Shown one piece after another: positions 26,621 to 34,802 of a stretch of DNA of 64,000 nt. This stretch comes from Streptomyces albiflavescens (lineage in GTDB: Bacteria; Actinomycetota; Actinomycetes; Streptomycetales; Streptomycetaceae): contig NZ_BMMM01000018.1 in the NCBI RefSeq assembly GCF_014645835.1, positions 33,710-97,709 of the forward strand, written 5' to 3'. The translations under genes were made by a program, and so were the position numbers. A model generated the notes under the pieces. The model was given only the letters and a program-made list of their open reading frames with translations. It was not told the DNA's origin and did not search any database. The first letter of the stretch is position 1. Each line of letters begins with the position of its first letter.

Positions 26621-26706
26621 CCGCCGAGAACATCGTCGGCCTCGTCGCGGCCGTCGCCCTGCTGGGCTATCTCATCCTCGCCCTCGTCTTCCCGGAGAGG
26701 TTCTGA
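26617..26706 (+). CDS. kdpF: K+-transporting ATPase small subunit KdpF
   Basis: 29 residues, one helix, with the family end LGYLILALVFPERF. GTG start overlapping the previous stop. KdpF stabilises the KdpFABC complex in the membrane; kdpA follows after 8 bp. Confidence 0.9.
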   Translation: MTAENIVGLVAAVALLGYLILALVFPERF

Positions 26707-26714
26707 GCACTGAT

Positions 26715-28415
26715 ATGAGCCCCGTCCTCGCCGGCGTGCTCCAACTGCTCGCTCTCATAGCGGCGCTGGCACTCGCCTACCGTCCCCTCGGCGACTACAT
26801 GGCCAAGGTCTACTCCTCCGACAAGCACCTGCGCGTCGAGAAGTGGATCTACAAGGGCATCGGCGCCAACCCGAACACCGAGATGCGCTGGCCCGCCTAC
26901 CTGCGCGGTGTCCTCGCCTTCTCGGCGGTCAGCGTCCTCTTCCTCTACCTGCTGCAGCGCATCCAGGGCAGCCTGCCCGGCTCGCTCGGCTTCTCCTCCA
27001 TCGACCCGGACCAGGCGTTCAACACCGCCGCGTCCTTCGTGTCGAACACCAACTGGCAGTCGTACTACGGCGAGCAGGCCATGGGCCACGTCGTGCAGAC
27101 CGGCGGCCTGGCGGTGCAGAACTTCGTCTCCGCCTCGGTGGGTATCGCGGTGGCGGTCGCGCTGGTGCGCGGCTTCGCCCTCCCCCACTCTCGGCTTCGC
27201 TCGAGCGGGGGGACCCCCATCCGCACCGGTGAGCTCGGAAACTTCTGGTCGGACCTGGTGCGTGGCACCGTCCGCATCCTGATCCCGATCTCGGTGATCG
27301 GCGCGATCATCCTCGTCGCGTGCGGCGCCATCCAGAACTTCTCCGGCATCCACTCCGTCGACCAGTTCATGGGCGGCAGCCAGCAGTGGAACGGCGGCGC
27401 GGTCGCCTCGCAGGAAGCCATCAAGGAGCTGGGCACCAACGGCGGCGGTTACTTCAACGCCAACTCGGCCCATCCCTTCGAGAACCCCACCCCGTTCTCC
27501 AACCTCTTCGAGATCTTCCTGATCCTGCTGATCCCGTTCGCGCTGACGCGGACCTTCGGCCGGATGGTCGGCTCGCTGCGCCAGGGCTACGCGATCCTCG
27601 CCACGATGGTCACCATCTGGATCGGCTTCACGGCCCTCATGATGTGGACCGAGTTCGCCCACCACGGCCCGGCCTTCGACATCGCCGGCGGTGCGATGGA
27701 GGGCAAGGAGAACCGCTTCGGTGTCGGCGGATCGTCGATCTTCGCGGTGGCGACCACGCTGACCTCCACCGGTGCGGTGGACTCCTTCCACTCCTCGTTC
27801 ACCGGCCTCGGCGGCGGCATCACCATCCTGAGCATGCAGCTCGGCGAGATCGCGCCCGGTGGTACCGGCTCCGGCCTCTACGGCATCCTGATCATGGCGA
27901 TCATCGCGGTGTTCATCGCCGGTCTGATGGTCGGCCGCACGCCCGAGTACCTGGGCAAGAAGATCGGCACCCGCGAGATCAAGTTCGCGGCCCTCTACAT
28001 CCTCATCACCCCGGCGCTGGTGCTCATCTTCACCGCCGCCGCGATGGCGTTGCCCACCCCGGGCAACTCGATGACCAACAGCGGTGCGCACGGATTCTCC
28101 GAGATCCTCTACGCCTACACGTCCGGCGCCAACAACAACGGCTCGGCCTTCGCGGGTCTGAACGCGGATACGCAATGGTTCAACACCACCATCGGGCTGG
28201 CCATGCTGCTCGGCCGCTTCCTGCCGATGGTGTTCGTGCTGGCCCTGGCCGGTTCGCTGGCCGAGCAGAAGCCGGTCCCGGCGACCGCGGGCACCCTGCG
28301 CACCGAGAAGCCGCTGTTCACCGGTCTGCTGGTGGGCGCCATCCTGATCATCACCGGTCTGACCTACTTCCCGGCCCTGGCGCTGGGTCCGCTGGCCGAG
28401 GGGCTGGCGTCATGA
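26715..28415 (+). CDS. kdpA: K+-transporting ATPase subunit KdpA
   Basis: 566 residues. The K+-channel-like subunit of the KdpFABC pump, with four selectivity-filter-like loops, among them TSFVSNTNWQSY-type (here AASFVSNTNWQSY), GTNGGGYFNANSAHP and a C-terminal NNNGSAFAGL. About residues 155-169 (ALPHSRLRSSGGTPI) are an in-frame insertion of a palindromic Streptomyces repeat in a cytoplasmic loop between VRGFA and the LGNFW motif. The stop overlaps the kdpB start (ATGA). Confidence 0.96.
   Translation: MSPVLAGVLQLLALIAALALAYRPLGDYMAKVYSSDKHLRVEKWIYKGIGANPNTEMRWPAYLRGVLAFSAVSVLFLYLLQRIQGSLPGSLGFSSIDPDQAFNTAASFVSNTNWQSYYGEQAMGHVVQTGGLAVQNFVSASVGIAVAVALVRGFALPHSRLRSSGGTPIRTGELGNFWSDLVRGTVRILIPISVIGAIILVACGAIQNFSGIHSVDQFMGGSQQWNGGAVASQEAIKELGTNGGGYFNANSAHPFENPTPFSNLFEIFLILLIPFALTRTFGRMVGSLRQGYAILATMVTIWIGFTALMMWTEFAHHGPAFDIAGGAMEGKENRFGVGGSSIFAVATTLTSTGAVDSFHSSFTGLGGGITILSMQLGEIAPGGTGSGLYGILIMAIIAVFIAGLMVGRTPEYLGKKIGTREIKFAALYILITPALVLIFTAAAMALPTPGNSMTNSGAHGFSEILYAYTSGANNNGSAFAGLNADTQWFNTTIGLAMLLGRFLPMVFVLALAGSLAEQKPVPATAGTLRTEKPLFTGLLVGAILIITGLTYFPALALGPLAEGLAS
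27178..27220 (+). repeat. palindromic repeat inserted in kdpA
   Basis: About 42 bp. CCCCCACTC at the left pairs with GAGCGGGGG at the right around TCGGCTTCGCTC. I recognise the sequence CTCGAGCGAAGCCGAGAGTG (opposite strand) from memory as a frequent Streptomyces repeat. It adds about 14 codons without breaking the frame. Confidence 0.7.
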
Positions 28416-30541
28416 CCACTCGCACAGAGAAGCAAGAGGACTCGATGTCCACAGCCACTCCGACCCGGGCGCCGCACAGCGATGTGCCGACCGGCCACAA
28501 GGACGAAGGAAAGGTCGGCGCGGGTCTGTTCGACCCGAAGCAGCTGCTGAAGTCGCTGCCGGACGCCTTCCGCAAGCTCGACCCGCGGGTGATGGTCAAG
28601 TCCCCCGTGATGTTCGTGGTCCTTGTCGGCTCCGTCCTGACGACGATCTTCTCCTTCAAGGACCCGAGCGACTGGTTCGGCTGGGCGATCAGCGCCTGGC
28701 TGTGGCTGACCGTGATCTTCGCCAACCTGGCGGAGGCGGTGGCCGAAGGCCGCGGCAAGGCGCAGGCGGACACCCTGCGCAAGGCCAAGACCGACACGGT
28801 CGCCCGCCGTCTGGTGGGCGACCGCGAGGAGCAGGTGCCCGGCACCGAGCTGCGCGTCGGCGACCTGGTCGTCTGTGAGGCGGGCGACATCATCCCGGGT
28901 GACGGTGACGTCGTCGAGGGTGTCGCGAGCGTCGACGAGTCGGCGATCACCGGTGAGTCGGCTCCTGTCATCCGTGAGTCCGGCGGCGACCGCTCGGCTG
29001 TCACCGGCGGTACGAAGGTCCTCTCGGACCGGATCGTCATCAAGATCACGACGAAGCCGGGCGAGACCTTCATCGACCGCATGATCGCCTTGGTCGAGGG
29101 TGCCGCGCGGCAGAAGACGCCCAACGAGATCGCGCTGAACATCCTTCTCGCGTCGCTCACGATCGTCTTCCTGCTCGCGGTCGCCACGCTGCCTCCGTTC
29201 GCGGACTACGCGGGTACGCATCTGACGATGGTCGTTCTGGTGGCCCTCCTGGTCTGCCTGATCCCGACCACGATCGGAGCGCTGCTCTCCGCGATCGGTA
29301 TCGCGGGCATGGACCGGCTGGTCCAGCGCAACGTACTGGCGATGTCCGGACGGGCCGTCGAGGCCGCCGGCGACGTCTCCACGCTGCTGCTCGACAAGAC
29401 CGGCACGATCACCCTCGGCAACCGCCAGGCCTCCGAGTTCGTGCCGGTGACCGGCACCACCGAGGCCGAGGTCGCCGACGCCGCCCAGCTCTCCTCGCTG
29501 GCCGACGAGACGCCCGAGGGCCGCTCCATCGTCGTCCTGGCGAAGGAGAAGTACGGGCTTCGTGAGCGGCACCAGGGCGAGCTGGCGGGCGCCGAGTGGA
29601 TCGCCTTCACCGCCCAGACCCGTATGTCGGGTGTGGACGTCGACGGGCGCAAGATCCGCAAGGGCGCGGCCGGTTCGGTCATCGCCTGGGTCCAGGAGCG
29701 GGGCGGCGAGGTGTCCAAGGACGCCGACACGCTGGCCAACCGGATCTCCGAGGCGGGCGGTACGCCCCTGCTGGTGGCCATCGAGGACACCGAGGGCGCC
29801 CGCGTCCTGGGCGTCATCCACCTCAAGGACGTCGTCAAGGACGGCATGCGCGAGCGGTTCGACGAACTGCGCCGTATGGGCATCAAGACGGTCATGATCA
29901 CGGGTGACAACCCGCTGACGGCCAAGGCGATCGCCGAGGAGGCGGGCGTCGACGACTTTCTCGCGGAGGCGACTCCCGAGGACAAGATGGCGCTCATCAA
30001 GCGGGAGCAGGCGGGCGGCAAGCTCGTCGCGATGACCGGTGACGGCACGAACGACGCGCCGGCGCTGGCCCAGGCCGACGTGGGTGTGGCCATGAACACC
30101 GGTACCTCGGCCGCCAAGGAGGCCGGGAACATGGTGGACCTGGACTCCAACCCCACCAAGCTCATCGAGATCGTGGAGATCGGCAAGCAGCTGCTGATCA
30201 CCCGTGGTGCGCTGACGACCTTCTCGATCGCCAACGACGTCGCCAAGTACTTCGCGATCATCCCGGCGCTGTTCGCGGCGGTCTACCCGGGCTTGGACAA
30301 GCTCAACATCATGCACCTGTCCTCGCCCGACTCCGCGATCCTGTCCGCGGTCATCTTCAACGCGCTGATCATCATCGCGCTGGTGCCGCTCGCGCTGCGG
30401 GGTGTGCAGTACCGGCCGGTGAGCGCCGACAAGATGCTCCGCCGCAACCTCGGGATCTACGGCCTCGGCGGTCTCGTCGCGCCTTTCATCGGCATCAAGA
30501 TCATCGACCTGATCATCTCCCTCATCCCCGGAATCGGCTGA
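28412..30541 (+). CDS. kdpB: K+-transporting P-type ATPase subunit KdpB
   Basis: 709 residues. P-type ATPase with phosphorylated Asp328 in DKTGTIT, the TGES loop as ITGESAPV, the nucleotide-binding region with KGAAGSV, GDGTNDAPALAQADVGVAMN, and the C-terminal membrane helices. It hydrolyses ATP to drive K+ uptake through KdpA. The N-terminus has an extra polar stretch of about 45 residues. ATG overlaps the kdpA stop; kdpC follows after 5 bp. Confidence 0.97.
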   Translation: MTTRTEKQEDSMSTATPTRAPHSDVPTGHKDEGKVGAGLFDPKQLLKSLPDAFRKLDPRVMVKSPVMFVVLVGSVLTTIFSFKDPSDWFGWAISAWLWLTVIFANLAEAVAEGRGKAQADTLRKAKTDTVARRLVGDREEQVPGTELRVGDLVVCEAGDIIPGDGDVVEGVASVDESAITGESAPVIRESGGDRSAVTGGTKVLSDRIVIKITTKPGETFIDRMIALVEGAARQKTPNEIALNILLASLTIVFLLAVATLPPFADYAGTHLTMVVLVALLVCLIPTTIGALLSAIGIAGMDRLVQRNVLAMSGRAVEAAGDVSTLLLDKTGTITLGNRQASEFVPVTGTTEAEVADAAQLSSLADETPEGRSIVVLAKEKYGLRERHQGELAGAEWIAFTAQTRMSGVDVDGRKIRKGAAGSVIAWVQERGGEVSKDADTLANRISEAGGTPLLVAIEDTEGARVLGVIHLKDVVKDGMRERFDELRRMGIKTVMITGDNPLTAKAIAEEAGVDDFLAEATPEDKMALIKREQAGGKLVAMTGDGTNDAPALAQADVGVAMNTGTSAAKEAGNMVDLDSNPTKLIEIVEIGKQLLITRGALTTFSIANDVAKYFAIIPALFAAVYPGLDKLNIMHLSSPDSAILSAVIFNALIIIALVPLALRGVQYRPVSADKMLRRNLGIYGLGGLVAPFIGIKIIDLIISLIPGIG

Positions 30542-30546
30542 TCGCC

Positions 30547-31215
30547 ATGAACAACTCGGTTACGAACACTGCCCGGTTGCTCTGGGCCGGCCTGCGCGCG
30601 CTTCTCGTGCTCACCGTGGTGACGGGCGTCCTCTACCCGCTCGCCATCACCGGTGTCGCCCAGGGCCTGTTCTCGGACAAGGCGAACGGCTCGGAGATCA
30701 AGGCGGACGGCAAGGTCGTCGGCTCCTCGCTCATCGGCCAGACGTACAACCTGCCGCTGAAGAAGGGCCAGGAGACCCCGGAGCCCGACCTGAAGTGGTT
30801 CCAGCCGCGCCCGTCCAACGGCCTGGGCACCAACAGCGTCAACACCCAGTACAAGCTGATCCTGTCCGGCGCGACCAACCGCTCCGGTGACAACAAGGAC
30901 CTGATCGACTGGGTGAAGGCCGCCAAGGCCGCCGTCATCAAGGACAACTCGGTGAACGGCTACACGGTCAAGCCGTCCGACGTCCCCGCCGACGCGGTGA
31001 CGTCCTCCGGCTCCGGCCTGGACCCCGACATCTCCCCGGAGTACGCGGACATCCAGGTTCACCGCATCGCGGAGAAGAACGGTCTGCCCGTCGCCCAGGT
31101 GCAGAAGCTGGTCGACGAGCAGACCGAGGGTCGGACCCTCGGCTTCATCGGCGAGCCCCGCGTCAACGTCCTCGAACTCAACATCGCGCTCAAGGAACTC
31201 GTGGCGAAGAGCTGA
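30547..31215 (+). CDS. kdpC: K+-transporting ATPase subunit KdpC
   Basis: 222 residues. One N-terminal helix (about residues 15-38), then the extracytoplasmic KdpC domain with KWFQPRPS, SSGSGLDPDISPEYA and RVNVLELNIAL. It is the chaperone-like subunit of the pump. The gene is followed by a hairpin and kdpE, not by kdpD. Confidence 0.96.
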   Translation: MNNSVTNTARLLWAGLRALLVLTVVTGVLYPLAITGVAQGLFSDKANGSEIKADGKVVGSSLIGQTYNLPLKKGQETPEPDLKWFQPRPSNGLGTNSVNTQYKLILSGATNRSGDNKDLIDWVKAAKAAVIKDNSVNGYTVKPSDVPADAVTSSGSGLDPDISPEYADIQVHRIAEKNGLPVAQVQKLVDEQTEGRTLGFIGEPRVNVLELNIALKELVAKS

Positions 31216-31233
31216 TGGGCTTACACGCACGAA

Positions 31234-31280
31234 GCGGGAGTTGGCGGCCCGGGAGCGATCCCGCACCCGTCAACTCCCGC
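31234..31280 (+). terminator. inverted repeat between kdpC and kdpE
   Basis: A 10-bp stem GCGGGAGTTG against CAACTCCCGC with a 27-nt loop. It may attenuate read-through from kdpC into kdpE. The space is only 136 bp, too small for any kinase gene. Confidence 0.5.
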
Positions 31281-31351
31281 AGCCATGAGGCCGGTTGTCC
31301 ACTCGCCGGCCCTCCGTACAACCCTCTCTGCAACAGGAAAGGCGCACACCG

Positions 31352-32068
31352 ATGACCCGGGTGCTGGTGGTGGAGGACGACCCACAGCTCGTACGGGCGC
31401 TCGTGATCAACATGCAGGCCCGCGGGTACGGAGCCGACGCGGCTCCCGACGGCGCCACCGCGCTCCGACTCGCCGCCGCGCGCCGGCCGGACGTGGTCGT
31501 ACTGGACCTCGGACTGCCCGACATGGACGGCACGGACGTCATCAAGGCCCTGCGCGGCTGGACCCGCGTACCGATCCTGGTGCTGTCCGCGCGCCGGGCC
31601 TCCGAGGAGAAGGTCGCCGCGCTCGACGCGGGCGCCGACGACTACATCACCAAGCCGTTCAGCATGAACGAGCTGCTGGCCCGGCTGCGCGCCGCCGTCC
31701 GCCGTACGGACGCTGTGGCGCCCGCCCCCGAGACCGTCCTGGTCACCACGGACGACTTCACCGTGGACCTGGCCGCCAAGAAGGCCACCCGCGATGGCCG
31801 CGACATACGCCTCACCCCGACCGAGTGGCACCTGCTGGAGATCCTGGTCTGCAACCCGGGACGCCTCATCACGCAGCGCCGGCTGCTCCAAGAGGTGTGG
31901 GGCGTCTCCTACAGCAACAAGACCAACTACCTGCGGGTCTACATGGCCCAGCTCAGGCGCAAACTGGAGGCGGATCCCTCCCACCCCCGTTATCTGATCA
32001 CCGAGCCCGGCATGGGCTACCGCTTCGAGGGCCGGGCCGGCCGAGGGCCGGCCCAGGATCTGCCCTAG
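31352..32068 (+). CDS. kdpE: response regulator KdpE
   Basis: 238 residues of KdpE type: receiver domain with EDD, phospho-acceptor Asp52 in VVLDLGLPDMDG, Ser in LSARR and Lys in ITKPF, then an OmpR winged helix with LTPTEWHLLEILVCNPGRLI and VYMAQLRRKLEADP, ending in GMGYRFEG. In E. coli KdpE is activated by KdpD and turns on kdpFABC at low K+. Here no kdpD lies in the operon. ATG with AGGAAAGG upstream. Its TAG stop lies in the palindromic repeat at 32065. Confidence 0.93.
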   Translation: MTRVLVVEDDPQLVRALVINMQARGYGADAAPDGATALRLAAARRPDVVVLDLGLPDMDGTDVIKALRGWTRVPILVLSARRASEEKVAALDAGADDYITKPFSMNELLARLRAAVRRTDAVAPAPETVLVTTDDFTVDLAAKKATRDGRDIRLTPTEWHLLEILVCNPGRLITQRRLLQEVWGVSYSNKTNYLRVYMAQLRRKLEADPSHPRYLITEPGMGYRFEGRAGRGPAQDLP

Positions 32069-32124
32069 GGCCTGTCGTCACATTCCTGTCTGCCCCGCGA
32101 CGGGAAGGTGACGACAGGCCCTAG
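32065..32124. repeat. 60-bp palindromic repeat (short form of the 11386 element)
   Basis: Starts CTAGGGCCTGTCGTCACATT and ends with the near-complement CACGACAGGCCCTAG-type arm (GTGACGACAGGCCCTAG). It equals the two ends of the 179-bp element with about 119 bp of interior missing. kdpE (TAG 32066-32068) and the MarR gene (TAG on the minus strand, 32121-32123) both stop inside its CTAG ends. Likely two-way terminator. Confidence 0.85.
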
Positions 32125-32627
32125 GAGGCCGCCCCCGCCGGCTCGGCGCCGGTGGTGTGGCGGGTGACGTTGGTCGTCAGTCGGCGCAGCAGGTCCTGGG
32201 CGATCCCGAACTCCTCGGGGGTCAGGCCCATGGCGTCCCCGATCGCGAGGGGGACGGCGCGGATACGCCGGCTCAGTGCGGCCCCCTCCGGAGTCAGGGC
32301 CACTTCCACCACCCGCTCGTCGTCCGCGCGCCGCTGCCGCTTGAGCAACTGGTTCGCCTCAAGGCGCTTGATCAGCGGCGTCAGCGTGCCGTAGTCGAGT
32401 TGCAGGGCGGTCACCAGATCCTTGACGGATGCCGTGCCGCGCTGCCAGAGCACGACCATGACCAGGTACTGGGGGTAGGTCAGCCCCAGCTCGTCGAGCA
32501 GGGGCCGGTAGGCGCTGGTCACGGCGCGCGAGGCCGCGTACAGGGTGAAGCAGAAGTGGTCCTCCAGGGGCAGCGGGGGCTCACCGGGCTGGCCGGGTGC
32601 GGACGCGCGGCTTTCGTGGTCGCTCAC
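32121..32627 (-). CDS. MarR family regulator, OhrR-like
   Basis: 168 residues. The segment FCFTLYAASRAVTSAYRPLL, with its single N-terminal Cys, matches the redox-sensing Cys of OhrR, which senses organic peroxides; the winged helix follows (TASVKDLVTALQLDYGTLT, RADDERVVEVALTPEG). GTG start with GGAGAG upstream. It is divergent from a secreted alpha/beta hydrolase, with a large palindrome between them at 32713-32744 that is its likely operator. No Ohr peroxidase gene is seen nearby. Confidence 0.88.
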   Translation of the reverse strand: MSDHESRASAPGQPGEPPLPLEDHFCFTLYAASRAVTSAYRPLLDELGLTYPQYLVMVVLWQRGTASVKDLVTALQLDYGTLTPLIKRLEANQLLKRQRRADDERVVEVALTPEGAALSRRIRAVPLAIGDAMGLTPEEFGIAQDLLRRLTTNVTRHTTGAEPAGAAS

Positions 32628-32712
32628 GGTTGCTCTCCCCTTCTTTCGTACGTGGTTGCCGGACGGCCACCAGGAGGCATTGTCGCATCTTCCGTGGACC
32701 CAAGTATCTCGT

Positions 32713-32744
32713 GCACGTTTACCTTGTGCACAACATAAACGTGC
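32713..32744. promoter_or_regulatory. 32-bp palindromic operator for the OhrR-like regulator
   Basis: Arms GCACGTTTA and TAAACGTGC around the core TTGTGCACAA; only two base pairs break the symmetry. It lies 86 bp from both the MarR start and the hydrolase start (32831). Confidence 0.7.
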
Positions 32745-32830
32745 GCTAGGTTTCTCGACGTCGCCCCGAACAGGGCGGTCGGCAGCGCCGGCGTGGCCGG
32801 TGTCGAGCTACGCGCCTCAAGGAGAGCCAC

Positions 32831-33679
32831 ATGAACCTCAAGACCGTCTTCCGTCCCACCCTCAAGAGCGCCGCCGTGCTGAGCGCCGTCGCGGGCGTGG
32901 CGGCACTCACCCTGACGGCCACGACTCCGGCCAACGCCGCCAAGGCCGAGCACCGCTCGTCGGAGAAGAAGCCCACGGTCGTGCTGGTACACGGCGCCTT
33001 CGCGGACGCCTCCAGCTGGAACGGTGTGATCAAGCGCCTGCAGCACGACGGCTATCCGGTCGTGGCCCCGGCCAACCCGCTGCGCGGGCTGGCGAGCGAC
33101 TCGGACTACATACGCAGCTTCCTCAAGAGCGTGCAGGGGCCGATCGTGCTCGTCGGCCACTCCTACGGCGGCTCAGTGATCAGCCAGGCCGCCGCGGGCG
33201 ACCCGGACGTCAAGGCGCTGGTCTACATCGCCGCCTTCGCCCCCGACAAGGGCGAGACCCCGGCGGAACTGGGGGAGAAGTTCCCGGGAGCCACGCTCCC
33301 CACCGTCCTCAACCCCGTGTCCTTCCCGCTCCCCGGCGGCGGCACAGGCACCGACCTGTACATCCAGACCGACAAGTTCCACGACGCGTTCGCCGCCGAC
33401 GTGCCCGAGTCGGTCAGCGACCTGATGGCCGCCACCCAGCGTCCGGTTGCCGCGTCGGTCTTCGGCGAGAAGGCCACCGAGGCCGCCTGGAAGACCATCC
33501 CGTCCTGGGACCTGATCGCCACCGAGGACAAGGCCATCGCACCGGACGCGCAGCGCTTCATGGCCGAGCGGGCTCACGCGCACACCGTCGAGATCAAGTC
33601 CTCGCATGCCGTCGCGGTCTCCCACCCGGGTGCGGTCACCCGCCAGATCGAGCAGGCCGCCCGGGCCACCGTCCGCTGA
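32831..33679 (+). CDS. secreted alpha/beta hydrolase
   Basis: 282 residues. Signal peptide at residues 1-36 (TTPANAAKA), oxyanion motif VLVHGAFADASSW, nucleophile elbow VGHSYGGSV and the likely catalytic His in KSSHAVAVSHP. It belongs to a group of hydrolases often found beside MarR/OhrR genes. Substrate unknown. It probably responds to the same oxidant as its divergent regulator. Confidence 0.88.
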   Translation: MNLKTVFRPTLKSAAVLSAVAGVAALTLTATTPANAAKAEHRSSEKKPTVVLVHGAFADASSWNGVIKRLQHDGYPVVAPANPLRGLASDSDYIRSFLKSVQGPIVLVGHSYGGSVISQAAAGDPDVKALVYIAAFAPDKGETPAELGEKFPGATLPTVLNPVSFPLPGGGTGTDLYIQTDKFHDAFAADVPESVSDLMAATQRPVAASVFGEKATEAAWKTIPSWDLIATEDKAIAPDAQRFMAERAHAHTVEIKSSHAVAVSHPGAVTRQIEQAARATVR

Positions 33680-33750
33680 CTCGGGCACGGACGTCGTACG
33701 GCTGAACGGGATCAGTGGCGACCCGGGAGCGGGAGCGCGGACCCAGGAAG

Positions 33751-33784
33751 ACGGCTCCCGCCGGGTCGCCCCGGCGGGAGCCGT
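33751..33784. terminator. bidirectional terminator hairpin
   Basis: A 15-bp perfect stem ACGGCTCCCGCCGGG against its complement with loop TCGC, between the convergent hydrolase and transglutaminase-like genes. Confidence 0.9.
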
Positions 33785-33798
33785 TGCCGTTCCCTGCC

Positions 33799-34566
33799 TC
33801 AGCCCAGGGCGACGCGTGCCCCCGCGCTCCACCGCCCCAGCGCCGGCTCGGCAAGCGTCCGTGCCGCCAGGCACAGGGTCTGCCCGTGCCGGGCGAAGAG
33901 TTCGTCGCGGGAGGTGAAGTGGCCCAGGTCCAGGCGGACGTGTGCGGAGAGGTCGCAGTCGGTGCCGGGGGCGCCGGCGCAGCTCGCGGGGGCCGTGCCG
34001 TCCCAGTCGACCGCCGTACGGGCCACCGCGTCGAAGAGGGTCTCGCCGCCCTTGTTGGTGAAGGCGCCGGACGTCGCGCTCAGTTCGGTCAGGGTTCCGA
34101 ACAGCTCGGCGATCGGCACCCAGGCGCCCTCCAGCAGGAACTCGGGCCACGCCAGCAGCACTTGCTCCGGTACGAGCGGCTTGAGATGAGGGAAGCGCGG
34201 ATACCAGAAGGAGCCGTCCACCAGCAGCCCCCGCACCCGGGTGGGAACGTCAAGCGCCCGCGCGACCGCTTCCAGCACTGCCATCCGCTGGCTGCACGAG
34301 CCGCGCCCGAGCTCCAGCGTCAGTGAGGCACGGCGCCGGTCGTCCACCGAGTAGACCGGCCGCACCTCGCGCGCGATGATCCCGTGGGCCGCGCGCAGTG
34401 CCTCCCGTGCGTCGCCGTTCCCCGGGATCCGCTCCACCAACGCCCGGAGGGCCGGGTGTTCCCAGTCCAGGATCGCGGTGGGCCGGGTCGAGCCGCGGAC
34501 GGGCTCGGGCGTCCGGGCCCGTACGGCATCCGCGCGCCGGCACGGCATCAACAAGCGACTGGTCAT
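33799..34566 (-). CDS. transglutaminase-like domain protein
   Basis: 255 residues. A core transglutaminase/protease-like fold: catalytic Cys in GRGSCSQRMAVLEA, followed by VPTRVRGLLVDGSFWYPRF. Such proteins are cysteine peptidase-like, but the His/Asp pair is not obvious. ATG with GGGGGG upstream. Convergent with the hydrolase. Substrate unknown. Confidence 0.8.
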   Translation of the reverse strand: MTSRLLMPCRRADAVRARTPEPVRGSTRPTAILDWEHPALRALVERIPGNGDAREALRAAHGIIAREVRPVYSVDDRRRASLTLELGRGSCSQRMAVLEAVARALDVPTRVRGLLVDGSFWYPRFPHLKPLVPEQVLLAWPEFLLEGAWVPIAELFGTLTELSATSGAFTNKGGETLFDAVARTAVDWDGTAPASCAGAPGTDCDLSAHVRLDLGHFTSRDELFARHGQTLCLAARTLAEPALGRWSAGARVALG

Positions 34567-34649
34567 GTCCGTCCCCCCATGTCCCTGTGGCCGATCCCGG
34601 CCATCATCACACGGGCCCGGCCACCATCACACGGGCCCGGTCCAGGAGT

Positions 34650-34757
34650 TCAGGACCTCGGGAGGAGCAGCCGGAACGTGCAGCCCTTCCCCGGCGCGGT
34701 GTCCAGTTCCGGACGGCCGCCGTGACCCCGCGCGATCGCGGCGGCGATGGCGAGCCC
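34650..34757 (-). pseudogene. 3' remnant of a histidine kinase gene
   Basis: About 35 codons in frame, ending at TGA: LAIAAAIARGHGG, RPELDTAPGKGCTFRLLLP, RS. This is the G2-box and last strand of a HATPase domain. Upstream similarity stops abruptly at about 34757 (frame reads SSSNSAAVPPI). No response regulator is adjacent. Confidence 0.75.
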
Positions 34758-34802
34758 GAAAATCGGAGGAACCGCGGCGGAGTTGGATGAAGACTGAAGC
34801 GC

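Noticed and set aside
26667..28175. 502-codon minus-strand frame opposite kdpA
   Set aside because: Antisense shadow of a well-identified gene; composition is Arg/Asp/His-rich with no motifs.
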